A stretch of 45,981 nt of DNA, from assembly GCA_007121535.1 (NCBI GenBank), contig SKKK01000180.1, positions 1-45,981 on the forward strand. The letters are read 5' to 3'. Source of the stretch: Planctomycetaceae bacterium. GTDB taxonomy: Bacteria > Planctomycetota > Planctomycetia > Pirellulales > Pirellulaceae. Shown here one piece after another: positions 9,099 to 18,085 of this stretch (its first letter is position 1; every line of letters starts with the position of its first letter). The translations under genes were made by a program, and so were the position numbers. The notes under the pieces were generated by a model. That model had not been told where the DNA came from. It did no database searches and was given only the letters and a program-made list of their open reading frames with translations.

Positions 9099-9842
9099 AT
9101 GGCAACTCGACGCGCTCATATGGCTAGTTTTCCCGAGCGGCAGCACGTGCTTCCCGCCGCGCTGCGTTCGATCGAGCCGCAGGTGGACGAAATCTATCTG
9201 GTGTTGAACGAGTTTGGTGAGATCCCCAGTCTCTTGGCTGAGTTCAGGAAGGTGCATGCGATTCTGGCCGGCGAAGATTTCAAGGACGTCGGCAAGTTCG
9301 TGACGCGCCCCGCCGACGAGGATCATGTGTTCTTCGTCGACGATGATCTTTGCTATGCTTCAGGTTACTGCGATTGGGTCACCCAACGAGCCGAAGCGAT
9401 TGGTCTGGAAACGAACGTTTTCGGTCTGCACGCCAGCATCTACCGTCGCACGGACGGAGCCGACGCGAAATCGCGCAAGATCTTTCACTATCGCAGGCCT
9501 TTACGGCAAACGATCTACGTCGACCAGGTCGCGACGAATTCGACCTTTGCCATCGGAAAAAACGTGCCTCCGCTCGAATACATGCGAGGCTCGCAGAAAT
9601 TCGTCGATGTTCGTTATGCCAAGTGGTGCTATGAAAACAATCTCAAGCAAATCGCCCTGGCGCGTCCGTTTAATCTCGCGCGTCCTTTGCGTCATGGCGG
9701 CGAAACCATCTATCGCAGTTTCACCGTGGCCAGCCCGATGCATGTGCTGGACGAGATCCGTTCATTCGCAGGAAACTCACAGCTCGTGGGACAGCGAATC
9801 GGGCGTCGACTGGGAGTGCTTCAGATGCTTCGCGCCGCTTGA
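9099..9842 (+). CDS. GT-A fold glycosyltransferase (family 2-like)
   Basis: A 247-residue protein with the look of a GT-A glycosyltransferase: an N-terminal MASFPERQHVLPAALRSI segment typical of short family-2-like enzymes, a beta-strand pattern VDEIYLVLNEF, and the metal/nucleotide-sugar binding acidic motif DHVFFVDDDL at about residues 75-84. It would transfer a sugar from a nucleotide donor to a surface glycan in the cytoplasm. AGGAAAGGA at 9082-9090 is eight bases before the ATG. It opens a small glycan island with the pyruvyltransferase and GT25 genes downstream; the QueC-like gene between them points the other way and ends 10 bases from this gene's stop. Confidence 0.75.
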   Translation: MATRRAHMASFPERQHVLPAALRSIEPQVDEIYLVLNEFGEIPSLLAEFRKVHAILAGEDFKDVGKFVTRPADEDHVFFVDDDLCYASGYCDWVTQRAEAIGLETNVFGLHASIYRRTDGADAKSRKIFHYRRPLRQTIYVDQVATNSTFAIGKNVPPLEYMRGSQKFVDVRYAKWCYENNLKQIALARPFNLARPLRHGGETIYRSFTVASPMHVLDEIRSFAGNSQLVGQRIGRRLGVLQMLRAA

Positions 9843-9852
9843 TTTGTCGGAC

Positions 9853-11040
9853 TCAAGCGCACTTGCGGCGGATCTTTGTCCACACTTTGCTCAGCGACAA
9901 TTGGCGACGGAGATGAGACATCCAAACGTGCGACGGCGAGTTGCTGGCTTGCAGGCGTTCACGCAGTATTTGAACCCAGTTTTCTTGCCCCAACCCCGCT
10001 TGTTCGGCCTGCCGGATAATTCCCGCGAAAGTTCTGCAGGTTCTTTCCTGGCCAGAAATGTCCAACGTGGCAAGGGAAGAATCCGTCGCCGCAACATCAA
10101 AACATACAAGCGAATTCGCACCCACGATCCGCAAGGCCAACTGAGTACGAATGCACTTTTCGCAACGTCCGCAGTTTCGATCGAATTCCTTACCTTCCCA
10201 GCAAACGCGAAGGTGGGCAAGACCCTCTGGCCATCCGAGCAACTCCCTGAGTTTCCCTACTCGATCATATTCGGCACCATCGTCCTGGATGACGAAGCGG
10301 GACGACGACATCAGCCGATCGGTCATCGGTGTGCTGCCCCAAGGCTCGAGCCGCGCGTAAGGCATCGAACTGCCCAGCAGACCGCTGCTGAACTGGGCTC
10401 CCAGGGCATGCAGGCATGCGCCCAAACCGGCGCCATGTGCATCGGTCCATCTGCCCGGCAACTCGCGCCAGTTGGTCCGCAAACGGATCAGCGGAGTCTC
10501 GATCGAACCCAACAGCCCTTCGGCTCGATTCGCGTTCCGCTCGTAGGCGTCGCTGGCACTCATCGGTATGTCGAATCCTTGGATGAACACGGCGGCACCG
10601 ACGCGTCGAACACGACGGCAGTTCGCCTGGACTGCGTGACGATACATCGTAAAGGTGCTGTCGACGCCGCCGGAGTAGCAGATGACCGCCGAAGTGTCGG
10701 CCGCCCGCGGCGCTTCGCCCTCGATATCCGCTCGCAGTTCGACCGGGCGACACTTTTCAGGGCGCCAACAATGCCAAACGGCTTGGAATTCCTCCAGATT
10801 TCCCATCAGCGACGGCGAGACCGAGCCGTGGACGTGCAAAGATCCACCGGTCCGCATCGCGCAGAAGATGGCGGCCAGCGCAAAACAATCGGCGTGTTCC
10901 GTCAGCGCGTGGCCCCACTGAGAATCGACACCGTACCACAACAGGTAACGCTTCCGAGACGAGGATTCGAAGGTGGCCGACAACGTGGGCCAGCCGTCAA
11001 TGACCCGCTTTCCATGCGGCCATACGTGAAGTGTTTTCAT
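9853..11040 (-). CDS. QueC-like PP-loop ATPase family protein in a glycan island
   Basis: A 395-residue protein with a PP-loop SGGVDS at residues 123-128, which binds ATP and activates a substrate by adenylation. Near the C-terminus C280, C290, C293 and C296 (in RVCWEGKEF and NCGRCEKC) are spaced x9, x2, x2, very close to the zinc site of QueC (7-cyano-7-deazaguanine synthase). It is much longer than QueC (about 230 residues) and has an extra N-terminal region of about 115 residues, so it is a distant relative rather than QueC itself. No other queuosine gene is present; the neighbours make surface glycans. A CGGAG site lies seven bases before the ATG at 11040. Substrate unknown; a sugar carboxylate or nucleotide-sugar amidation is one possibility. 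Confidence 0.75.
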   Translation of the reverse strand: MKTLHVWPHGKRVIDGWPTLSATFESSSRKRYLLWYGVDSQWGHALTEHADCFALAAIFCAMRTGGSLHVHGSVSPSLMGNLEEFQAVWHCWRPEKCRPVELRADIEGEAPRAADTSAVICYSGGVDSTFTMYRHAVQANCRRVRRVGAAVFIQGFDIPMSASDAYERNANRAEGLLGSIETPLIRLRTNWRELPGRWTDAHGAGLGACLHALGAQFSSGLLGSSMPYARLEPWGSTPMTDRLMSSSRFVIQDDGAEYDRVGKLRELLGWPEGLAHLRVCWEGKEFDRNCGRCEKCIRTQLALRIVGANSLVCFDVAATDSSLATLDISGQERTCRTFAGIIRQAEQAGLGQENWVQILRERLQASNSPSHVWMSHLRRQLSLSKVWTKIRRKCA

Positions 11041-11203
11041 GGCTGGACTCCGAGGACGTTCGCAAGAGTGGTGCGAACGGTAGCAGGTCCAATCCGTCGT
11101 GTCAATTGCGGTCTGCCCGCCTCAAAACGGTGGTTGTTGGTCAACAGCCGGCGAGGGCGCGTACCATCGTATCGAAGCAGGTGGCCCATGGAGTCGTAGC
11201 GGC

Positions 11204-12076
11204 ATGACAAAGACGATCCTTCCAGCGTCAAGCAATCTGCGACACGAAACGTGTTTCGCCGAATTGGCCACGCATCTGCGAGCAGCCAGCCGAGAAGCGG
11301 TCTTGTTTTACGTCGCCAATCCGGGTAACTGGGGTGATGCAATGATCGCTGCGGGAACCCGGCAAATGCTAACCACGTTTCGTATTTCCACCGTCATCAT
11401 CTCGTTCGGCTTGGCTCGTCGTCTGCCCGCACGTTTGTTTCGCATTTTTTCCCGAGGCAAACAGACGATGCTTGTCTTTGGCGGAGGCGGCGCGTTGACT
11501 CCACGGTATCGTCGACTTTTTCAAATTCGTCAGTTGGCGGCCAAGTTCGATCGCTTGCTACTGCTGCCATCTACGATTGGCGTGGAATTGACCTCCGACC
11601 CGCTCCATCCTCGCTCCGTCGTGTTTCGCCGCGACAACGCCGAAAGCGCCTCGCTGGCTCCATCGAGTTTCTTTTGCCACGACTTGGCTTTCTTTCTCCA
11701 ACTGCCCGGAGTTCCTATCGAAAAGCGACGCGGATTCTTCTTCCGTCGGGATGTCGAGGCGGCAGGCCATTCGCCACCGAATCACAACGTGGATCTGAGC
11801 GGAATGGGGACACATCGATCGAATCCGAGCCGCTTCGCCCAAACGATCGGTCGCTACGAAACCGTCTACACGGATCGTTTGCACGTCGCGATCATCGCCA
11901 CCATGTTAGGGCGACGGACGCACCTGTTTCCCAACAACTATTTCAAGAATCGAGCGATCTATCACAGTTCGCTTCACGAACGTTTTCCGAACGTCTCGTT
12001 TCATGAAGATCTGGAAGCGATGCCGAGTGTCGAAAACGGATGTCCTTTCCACGATCCACGAACGGTAGCAGCATGA
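11204..12076 (+). CDS. Polysaccharide pyruvyl transferase family protein
   Basis: A 290-residue protein with the layout of the PS_pyruv_trans family: N-terminal YVANPGNWGDAMIAAGTRQML, glycine-rich VFGGGGALTPRY, LLLLPSTIGVE, and C-terminal VYTDRLHVAIIATMLGR, the conserved DRLH segment. Such enzymes add a pyruvyl ketal from PEP to exopolysaccharide sugars. The ATG at 11204 is used; GGAG at 11190-11193 is ten bases upstream, and the in-frame start at 11099 would add a segment without family character. Its stop overlaps the ATG of the GT25 gene (ATGA at 12073-12076), so the two are translationally coupled. Confidence 0.8.
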   Translation: MTKTILPASSNLRHETCFAELATHLRAASREAVLFYVANPGNWGDAMIAAGTRQMLTTFRISTVIISFGLARRLPARLFRIFSRGKQTMLVFGGGGALTPRYRRLFQIRQLAAKFDRLLLLPSTIGVELTSDPLHPRSVVFRRDNAESASLAPSSFFCHDLAFFLQLPGVPIEKRRGFFFRRDVEAAGHSPPNHNVDLSGMGTHRSNPSRFAQTIGRYETVYTDRLHVAIIATMLGRRTHLFPNNYFKNRAIYHSSLHERFPNVSFHEDLEAMPSVENGCPFHDPRTVAA

Positions 12077-12918
12077 ACAAGCCCAAAAAGCTTCCCGCGA
12101 CCGATCCGTCGCCCATCGACCGGTTTTTCGACAGGAAGGTGGTGATCAGTCTCGCGCGACGACCGGATCGCTTTCAGAAAATGGAGCGACGCTTGCAAGC
12201 CGTCGGGATCTTGGCCGAACGGTTCAAAGCGACCGATTGTCGGCAACCCGAAATTCAGGCCGAATTCGAAGATTTCCAATGCACGCCGCGATGGTCCGTA
12301 CCCTGGCGACGTAGGATTTGGACCCGAGGTGGATTCATCCGCAGCACCGACCACGATGCTCGATTGGCGTATTTGGACCGTCGTCGCGCAGATCGCATGG
12401 TAGCCAGCGGCGGCGCTTGGGCCCTGTTGGATAGCGTTCGAAAAGCGATCCAAGCGGCACTACAATCCGGCGCCGAGACCCTATTGCTGATGGAAGACGA
12501 TTGCGTTTTTCACCGGGAGGCGAACGGACTCTTCGCCCGGATGCTCGAGCAACTTCCGACAGATTGGTTCCTCTTGCAGCTCGGCACCATGCAATGGCAC
12601 TGGTGGGCGGCAAAGGAATTCTCAGAAAACCTGTACTGCAATCCCGGCTTGGCGATTGGCACGCACGCCGTAGGCTATTCCCGACAAGCGATGGAAGAAA
12701 CGCTTCGGCTGCTGGCACGGACGCCCGCATCGTTCGATGAAGGGATCATCAGCACCCTGACCGCCTGGCATCCTCACAGATCCTTCGTAATCCGACCGAA
12801 CTTGGCTGTCCAGGATTTGGAACAGTCGGATATCGGCTCGGCGAAACACGCGAGTACTGCCCGTTGGGCACGACGTTGGCGTAGATTCCGCTGGCGAGCC
12901 GAAGACTACGTGTTTTGA
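12073..12918 (+). CDS. Glycosyltransferase family 25-like (LPS biosynthesis type)
   Basis: A 281-residue protein. VVISLARRPDRFQKMERRL near the N-terminus is the classical GT25 opening (strand, then Arg-rich helix), and LLLMEDDCVF is the acidic motif of the nucleotide-sugar site. GLAIGTHAVGYSRQAMEE in the middle matches the acceptor-side GT25 strand. The C-terminus is Arg/Trp-rich (RWARRWRRFRWR), which may touch the membrane. It starts within the stop codon of the pyruvyltransferase gene and probably works on the same surface polymer. Confidence 0.8.
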   Translation: MNKPKKLPATDPSPIDRFFDRKVVISLARRPDRFQKMERRLQAVGILAERFKATDCRQPEIQAEFEDFQCTPRWSVPWRRRIWTRGGFIRSTDHDARLAYLDRRRADRMVASGGAWALLDSVRKAIQAALQSGAETLLLMEDDCVFHREANGLFARMLEQLPTDWFLLQLGTMQWHWWAAKEFSENLYCNPGLAIGTHAVGYSRQAMEETLRLLARTPASFDEGIISTLTAWHPHRSFVIRPNLAVQDLEQSDIGSAKHASTARWARRWRRFRWRAEDYVF

Positions 12919-12935
12919 GGTCGCCCAGCGGGTTC

Positions 12936-12965
12936 TTCTTGGTAGAATCCAGCGGGAAGGGATCG
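12936..12965 (+). repeat. Degenerate fragment of the 172-bp repeat family
   Basis: TTCTTGGTAGAATC and GCGGGAAGGGATCG resemble the internal left part of the elements at 36551 and 40709 (TTCTTGGTGGAATC, GCGGAAGGGGTCG). Only about 30 bases match and the terminal 15 bases are absent, so this is a tentative relic. Confidence 0.3.
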
Positions 12966-13149
12966 ACAGGGACGTGGAATTACGTGACAATCGACCAAAT
13001 TGAACGCGTTAAGTCAGGAGTCGTTTTCGAGCAGGCTCGTTTCCGTATAATTGATCGTTGTCCGAATACGACTCTCGACCCGGTTTGCGCCGCGCAACAC
13101 CCAACCGAATCCGACACCAGTGGTTTCGCAGGTTCTTACACGAATTCCC

Positions 13150-15093
13150 ATGCAAACCTCCCCTTTGTCAAGACGCAACGCTATGTTTCGTTTGATCTCG
13201 AGCGTCACGGTGCTCTGGGTGGCCACTGCCGGTGTTGCTGACGAGGCCCGATGGATCGACGTGCTGCAGTCCGATGCGCCGGTGTCGGCCAAAGCGGCGG
13301 CGTGCCGCGAACTCAGGCGGGACGGCACCGCCCGGTCGGTGCCGGCACTCGCCCCGTTGCTGACCGATGCGCGTTTATCCCATGAGGCCCGCATGGCGCT
13401 CGAAGCGATCCCCGGCGACCAGGCTTTGGCCGCGCTGCGGGCCGCCGTCGACCATACCGAGGGGGTGCTTCGCGCAGGGATTCTGGACAGTCTCGGAGAA
13501 CGCCGTGATCCGCAAGCCGTTTCCATCATCGCGACGCATCTTTCCGATCAGGACCCCGACGTTGTCACCGCCGCCTTGCTGGCCCTCGGTAAGATCGGCT
13601 CGCCGGAAGCCGTCCGACATCTCGACCGGGCTTACCAACAAGCCGCAGCCGAGCGACGATCGATGATCGGAGACGGATTGCTGGAAGGCGCCATCCGATG
13701 GCACCGTGACGGTGGCGAGGAGCAAGCGGGGGAGATCTTGCAGCGATTGGCCTCGCACGACCAGCCCGCTCGTATTCGCTCGGCCGCCCTCGTTGTTCAA
13801 ATGCGAAAAGCGGGCGATCGCTTGCCCGAAAGAGTTCTCGAATCGCTAGGTGCCCCGGATGCTTTGGTGCGAAACGCGGCGTTTTCCGTTTTGCCGTATC
13901 TCGACAACGATGCTCTGCAGACGATCGTCGTCGATCGCCAGGACCTTCCCGTGCCCAGCCACGTGTTGCTGCTGTCGGCCCTGCGATTGCGAGGCGACCG
14001 AACCTTCGCCTCCGTGGCGTTGAACGCTGCGACCAGCAAGGATCCCGCGATCGCCGAAGCGGGGATCGCCGCCGCGGGAGCTCTGGCGGACAGCCAGGCA
14101 CTACCCATCCTGCTGCCGATCGCCATCGGCGAAGGTCCGTTGGCCGACAACGCTTGGCGCGCGATGGAGATACTCCGGGGTCCCGAGGTCGAAGCAGACT
14201 TGACGCAGATTTTGATCCGGCAAGAGCAACCCGACCATCGGATTCGACTCGTTCGAATCCTGACCGCCCGCCACGCGTCGGCCAGTGTTCCCGTTCTACT
14301 GGATCTGACCCAACACGATCATGGTCCGTTGCAATCGGCAGCGATCGACGCCGTTTTTCAACTCGCCAGACCCGATCACGTCGCCGCCATCGTCCGCGTG
14401 ATGCACGAGATGGATCGCGGCGTGCCGCGCGAGGTGCTGGAGAAGGCCGTGATGCGAGCCCTGGAGCAGGTTCCGGATTCGGATCGGCGCTTGGAAACCG
14501 TGCTGGAGGGAATCGATCTGAGCGATCCAGCACAAAAGGTCGAGTTCCTGCCGCTGCTGGGCCGCATCGGAGGAAACCGGGCGCTGAGTCCGATACAAGA
14601 CGCGATCGAATCCTCTGACGAACCGATGTACGAAGCGGGCATCCGAGCCTTGGCCAACTGGCCGGATTCCAGCGTCATCGATCAACTTGCCGATCTTGCC
14701 CGTACGGCCCGGCAAAACCACCAGCGAATCTGGGCCTTGCGAGCCATGATCCGAGTCAGCGTGCTGCCGGGCGATTTACCGGATGACGGTAAGCTGCAAT
14801 GGCTGCGGCAAGCGATGGAAATGGCTACTCGCAACGACGAACGATCCTTGGCGGTTCAGCGAGCCGGAGCCATTCGGACTCTTGATGCGTTTCAGTTTGT
14901 CGTCAGCTATCTGGACGACCCGAGATTGAGCCAGGCCGCATCTCGTGCCATCGTCGAACTGGCTCATCATCAAGCCCTCCGCGACGCCGATCGCGACGGC
15001 TTTGCCGCCGCATTAAAGCAAGTGGTAGCAATCGCCACCGACGACGAAAGCAAGCAACGAGCCTCTCGGTACCTGGAAGCATTGGGCCATTAA
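13150..15093 (+). CDS. Exported HEAT-repeat protein
   Basis: A 647-residue protein made almost wholly of HEAT/PBS-lyase-type helical repeats after a signal peptide (FRLISSVTVLWVATAGVADE). Repeats of about 30 residues have the pattern xxDPxVxxAALxALGKIGxPEAV, for example DQDPDVVTAALLALGKIG and QDAIESSDEPMYEAGIRAL. Such proteins are scaffolds in the periplasm or at the membrane, with no catalytic residues. The start at 13150 is chosen for the signal peptide; ATG at 13183 is an alternative, and neither has a strong ribosome-binding site. A TATAAT at 13046-13051 might be a -10 box, but its -35 is poor. It stands alone, with the pncA gene converging from the other side. Confidence 0.8.
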   Translation: MQTSPLSRRNAMFRLISSVTVLWVATAGVADEARWIDVLQSDAPVSAKAAACRELRRDGTARSVPALAPLLTDARLSHEARMALEAIPGDQALAALRAAVDHTEGVLRAGILDSLGERRDPQAVSIIATHLSDQDPDVVTAALLALGKIGSPEAVRHLDRAYQQAAAERRSMIGDGLLEGAIRWHRDGGEEQAGEILQRLASHDQPARIRSAALVVQMRKAGDRLPERVLESLGAPDALVRNAAFSVLPYLDNDALQTIVVDRQDLPVPSHVLLLSALRLRGDRTFASVALNAATSKDPAIAEAGIAAAGALADSQALPILLPIAIGEGPLADNAWRAMEILRGPEVEADLTQILIRQEQPDHRIRLVRILTARHASASVPVLLDLTQHDHGPLQSAAIDAVFQLARPDHVAAIVRVMHEMDRGVPREVLEKAVMRALEQVPDSDRRLETVLEGIDLSDPAQKVEFLPLLGRIGGNRALSPIQDAIESSDEPMYEAGIRALANWPDSSVIDQLADLARTARQNHQRIWALRAMIRVSVLPGDLPDDGKLQWLRQAMEMATRNDERSLAVQRAGAIRTLDAFQFVVSYLDDPRLSQAASRAIVELAHHQALRDADRDGFAAALKQVVAIATDDESKQRASRYLEALGH

Positions 15094-15116
15094 GACTTGA
15101 GTCACCGCAAGCGCGT

Positions 15117-15764
15117 CTACCTCGATTGACGAGAAACGCCTGGCCGGGTGCGTACCAAATCGTCACTGGTCACCAGCATCGCTCCGGATGAGCGCATGGC
15201 GTTCAACGCTCGCTGATCGTCGCCCGATTGCAGGTTCACACCCCGGCAACCGTCCGTGACAAGTCGGACTCGAAGCCCCTCGCGCAAGGCATCCAGGACG
15301 GTGGCTTGGACGCAGTAGTCGGTGGCCAGTCCCAACACGCAAATCTCCTCGACGCTCCGCTCTCGCAGGTACTCGATCAAACCCGTCGATCGGCGATGAT
15401 CGTTATCGAACAGCGCGCTGTAGCTGTCCAGCAGCGGGTCGGTGCCCTTGTAGAACACGGCCTGGATTCGCGTATGTTCCAGATGACTTGAGAAATCGGC
15501 TCCCCGGGTTCCCTGGACACAATGATCGGGCCAAAGGATCTGGTCCCGCCCGTCCAGCAAGATCGTATCGCCGGGCGGATGCCCCGGATGTTGGCTGGCG
15601 AAGCTGCCATGATCCGGCGGGTGCCAGTCCTTGCTGGCCAGGACCAGCGGGAAATGAGGCATCAAACGGTTGGCGACCGCGATGACCCGATCGCCCTCGG
15701 GAACCGCCAGGGCGCCGCCCGGCAGAAAATCGTTTTGCAGATCGACCAGCAGGAGTGTCTTCAT
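15117..15764 (-). CDS. pncA: Nicotinamidase / cysteine hydrolase (PncA-like)
   Basis: A 215-residue isochorismatase-fold hydrolase. DLQNDFLPGGAL holds the catalytic Asp, LASKDWHPPDHGSFASQHPG carries the metal-binding His/Asp set, and GLATDYCVQATVLDAL holds the nucleophilic Cys. This matches PncA, which turns nicotinamide into nicotinate for NAD salvage in the cytoplasm. The ATG at 15764 overlaps the TGA of the DUF4159 gene as ATGA, so it is translationally coupled to it and has no ribosome-binding site of its own. The last dozen codons run through a fragment of the interspersed repeat (15131-15154), so the C-terminal tail is probably not native. Confidence 0.9.
   Translation of the reverse strand: MKTLLLVDLQNDFLPGGALAVPEGDRVIAVANRLMPHFPLVLASKDWHPPDHGSFASQHPGHPPGDTILLDGRDQILWPDHCVQGTRGADFSSHLEHTRIQAVFYKGTDPLLDSYSALFDNDHRRSTGLIEYLRERSVEEICVLGLATDYCVQATVLDALREGLRVRLVTDGCRGVNLQSGDDQRALNAMRSSGAMLVTSDDLVRTRPGVSRQSR
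15131..15154 (-). repeat. End fragment of the 172-bp repeat family inside the pncA 3' end
   Basis: GAAACGCCTGGCCGGGTGCG on the plus strand matches the right end of the elements at 36722, 40879 and 27504 (GAAACxxCTGGCCGGGTGCT), with few mismatches. It encodes the RTRPGVS part of the pncA C-terminus. Confidence 0.5.
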
Positions 15765-18085
15765 TGTTGCAATGCGAACAGCAGGATATTGGTGCTCAAC
15801 GCCGCGGCGTCCTCGGTCAGATAGCCTTTGCAGTCCAACGAGGCATGATTCTCCATGGCGCAACTGATATCGTACGGCGAAAATACCATCGCGATGCGAC
15901 CGTCGATCTCGACCGCTTCCAGCAATGGGCGGATTCGTGTCAAACGTGCCTTCAGCGGATCTCCGGCGGCTCGCAGTTGAGGGTCTCGCAGGGTCACGGT
16001 GGGCAGATCCTTTCCCCCGTATTCGCGCCGAAACAGTGGGTGATCGGGCGGCACCCGCACGAATTGAGCCTCGGGCACGGCAGCGCGAATCTCGCGCCGC
16101 AAGGCATCGGAAAACTCGGGGCTGGCGCAAATCGAATTGCCGAACAAAAACCCACCGCGACGCAGGTACATCGCCAAAGCGCTGCGTTCGGGGGCCGACC
16201 AGCGGAAATCCCGGCGACCGTGGAGAAAGATGATCGGGTACTCGAACAATCGCGGATCGGTCGCCGAGATCTGGTGAGCCTCGGTGCTCAGCCGCAAGTC
16301 CACTTCGGCTTCGACCACGCGCAACAGGTTGGGCAGCGCGTTGGCGGCGTCTTCGCTGCCGCCGCCGTGCAGCAGATTGGGAACGACCAGGGTGCCGCGC
16401 GCCGGCGGCTGATCGGAAGCGTCGGCGACCAGGATGCGAGGGCGATCCAATTTGTCTTTCAGTTGGCGATTGGTGGCATAGGCCAACACGTTGGCGCCGA
16501 TGGCCATGTAGGCATCGATCTCTTGCTGGACGGCAACCGGGTAATCCGTCTTTCTGGGGCCGCGATCCAGCTCCCAACGACATGACAGATCCTGGGGGCA
16601 ATACACGATGCTGGTCCGGCAGCAGGCATCCACGCCGAATAACGGCGGCAGATGCTCCGGATCGATTTCGCGCTCGGCGAACCAGATCGGGTGTTCGGCG
16701 GGCAACAGCCGCAACGTGCTGTCGGGAAACAACTCCTGCATCAACTCGCGGAAGGATTGGTCGAAGGCTTGGCTTCCGCAACTGGCTTCGGCAAAGATGA
16801 ATCCTCCTTGGTTGACATAGCCGCGGAGCATTGCCTTTTGGTCGGCAGTAAAATTCAAGGATTCGCTGCCACTGAGGAACAAGACGGGCGTCTCCAGCAG
16901 ATCTTCCAACGAGGCAGCTCGCATATCGATTGTCTGCCAGCTTAGCTTTTGCTGCCAGCGTCGTTGGACGTCCAGCGTCAGGTGATGGACGCCGCTACGG
17001 TGATGATCCCAATCGTCCCCCTCGCCATGTTTCAGCTTGGCCATCACCACCGGGCGGCGGCCCTTGGCCAAGAACAGCAGTGCTAACGAAGTCGCGACCA
17101 ACTCATCATCTTCGCCCAGCCCCTGCCCGCGCCAGAATCCCGTTAACTGGTCCTGCTGTCGCACGAGCATCTGTGCCCCTTCGCGGTACCAGTCGTGGCG
17201 GCCGATGAAACGCCGTCCGGTCAGTCGTCCCACGCGTTCCAGGCCGTACAGGTAATAGTACAAGGCCGATGGGCTGCCAGTTCCCGGATTGACGTGGACA
17301 GAAAAATTCGACGCCAACCATTGAATGCCCTGTTCGATGGGCATCTGGTCTTGCCGAGGTCCGCAGCACTCGATCGATTGACCGACAACGCGTGCGTCCC
17401 CTTCGTGCACCTGCCCCAAGCCGATCACCATGGCGGCGATGCCCGCGCAGGTCATACTGCCGGTCGCCCGATGCAACCCGGCTCCGTCGTAGCTCCACGC
17501 TCCGCTTTCGTGTTGACAACGGCGCCAATACTCGGCCGCGCGTTGCCATACCCGATCGTCGATTTGGACGCCCACCTGTTCGGCCTCGTACAGCCCCAGC
17601 AGGGCAAACTGGGAATTGGAATTGTCTCCGGAGATCTTGGGACCTGACCGGCCATAGCTCCAAGAACCCTCGGTGGGCCCGCCGACGATCTGCGTCGAGG
17701 TCAGGAACTCGGCATGGCGACGGATCAGCAGCAGATCCTTCTTCGGCTCCGCCGCACAGAACGCCATGATTTGCAACGCCGAGGCGTACGTTGCCGATGG
17801 TTCCCCCAGGCCCCGCAGATAAGCCAGCGCCCGCTCGACCTCGGGCGAATCAGGAGATTCTCCTGATTCCAACAGCGCCAACGTACACAGTGCAGTAACA
17901 CCACCCGGTTGAGTTGGGCGCTCGCGCCAACCGCCTCGGCTGGCCCCCTGCCGGCTTTTCAGATAGTTCACTCCCCGCTGAATCGCCTCGCGGACCTGTT
18001 CCGCAGTCACCTCGGCCAGGGCTTCGGGGGCCATCCCCAAAACTAGAAATATCAGCAAAACGATCGATGGACCTCGCACGCTCAT
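15761..18085 (-). CDS. Exported terpenoid-cyclase-toroid protein with two DUF4159 domains
   Basis: A 774-residue protein. The ATG at 18085 gives a signal peptide (VRGPSIVLLIFLVLGMAPEALA). The first 400 or so residues are alpha/alpha-toroid repeats like prenyltransferase/squalene cyclase repeats (GVNYLKSRQ, GGVTALCTLALLESGE, GSMTCAGIAAMVIGLGQ) without the DxDD catalytic motif. Two DUF4159 copies follow, each with a PVLFLSG or PIIFLHG strand, a RGGFxFxxxxC segment and a HPxFxxE/REY motif. Similar proteins are widespread and uncharacterised in planctomycetes. The gene is followed by pncA with an ATGA overlap. The chosen start has only a weak AGG upstream; longer in-frame starts reach back to 18355 but lack signal-peptide sense. 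Confidence 0.8.
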   Translation of the reverse strand: MSVRGPSIVLLIFLVLGMAPEALAEVTAEQVREAIQRGVNYLKSRQGASRGGWRERPTQPGGVTALCTLALLESGESPDSPEVERALAYLRGLGEPSATYASALQIMAFCAAEPKKDLLLIRRHAEFLTSTQIVGGPTEGSWSYGRSGPKISGDNSNSQFALLGLYEAEQVGVQIDDRVWQRAAEYWRRCQHESGAWSYDGAGLHRATGSMTCAGIAAMVIGLGQVHEGDARVVGQSIECCGPRQDQMPIEQGIQWLASNFSVHVNPGTGSPSALYYYLYGLERVGRLTGRRFIGRHDWYREGAQMLVRQQDQLTGFWRGQGLGEDDELVATSLALLFLAKGRRPVVMAKLKHGEGDDWDHHRSGVHHLTLDVQRRWQQKLSWQTIDMRAASLEDLLETPVLFLSGSESLNFTADQKAMLRGYVNQGGFIFAEASCGSQAFDQSFRELMQELFPDSTLRLLPAEHPIWFAEREIDPEHLPPLFGVDACCRTSIVYCPQDLSCRWELDRGPRKTDYPVAVQQEIDAYMAIGANVLAYATNRQLKDKLDRPRILVADASDQPPARGTLVVPNLLHGGGSEDAANALPNLLRVVEAEVDLRLSTEAHQISATDPRLFEYPIIFLHGRRDFRWSAPERSALAMYLRRGGFLFGNSICASPEFSDALRREIRAAVPEAQFVRVPPDHPLFRREYGGKDLPTVTLRDPQLRAAGDPLKARLTRIRPLLEAVEIDGRIAMVFSPYDISCAMENHASLDCKGYLTEDAAALSTNILLFALQQ

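Noticed and set aside
9325-11199. 624-codon plus-strand open frame
   Set aside because: It reads out of frame through the glycosyltransferase gene and then antisense to the QueC-like gene; its translation has no domain, and both overlapped genes have clear motifs.
13023-13051. Possible promoter with TATAAT before the HEAT gene
   Set aside because: The -10 is good, but no acceptable -35 lies at 16-18 bases, so it is not listed as a feature.
15765-16781. N-terminal extension of pncA up to 16781
   Set aside because: The extra residues are an out-of-frame reading of the DUF4159 gene; the PncA domain begins at the ATG at 15764.
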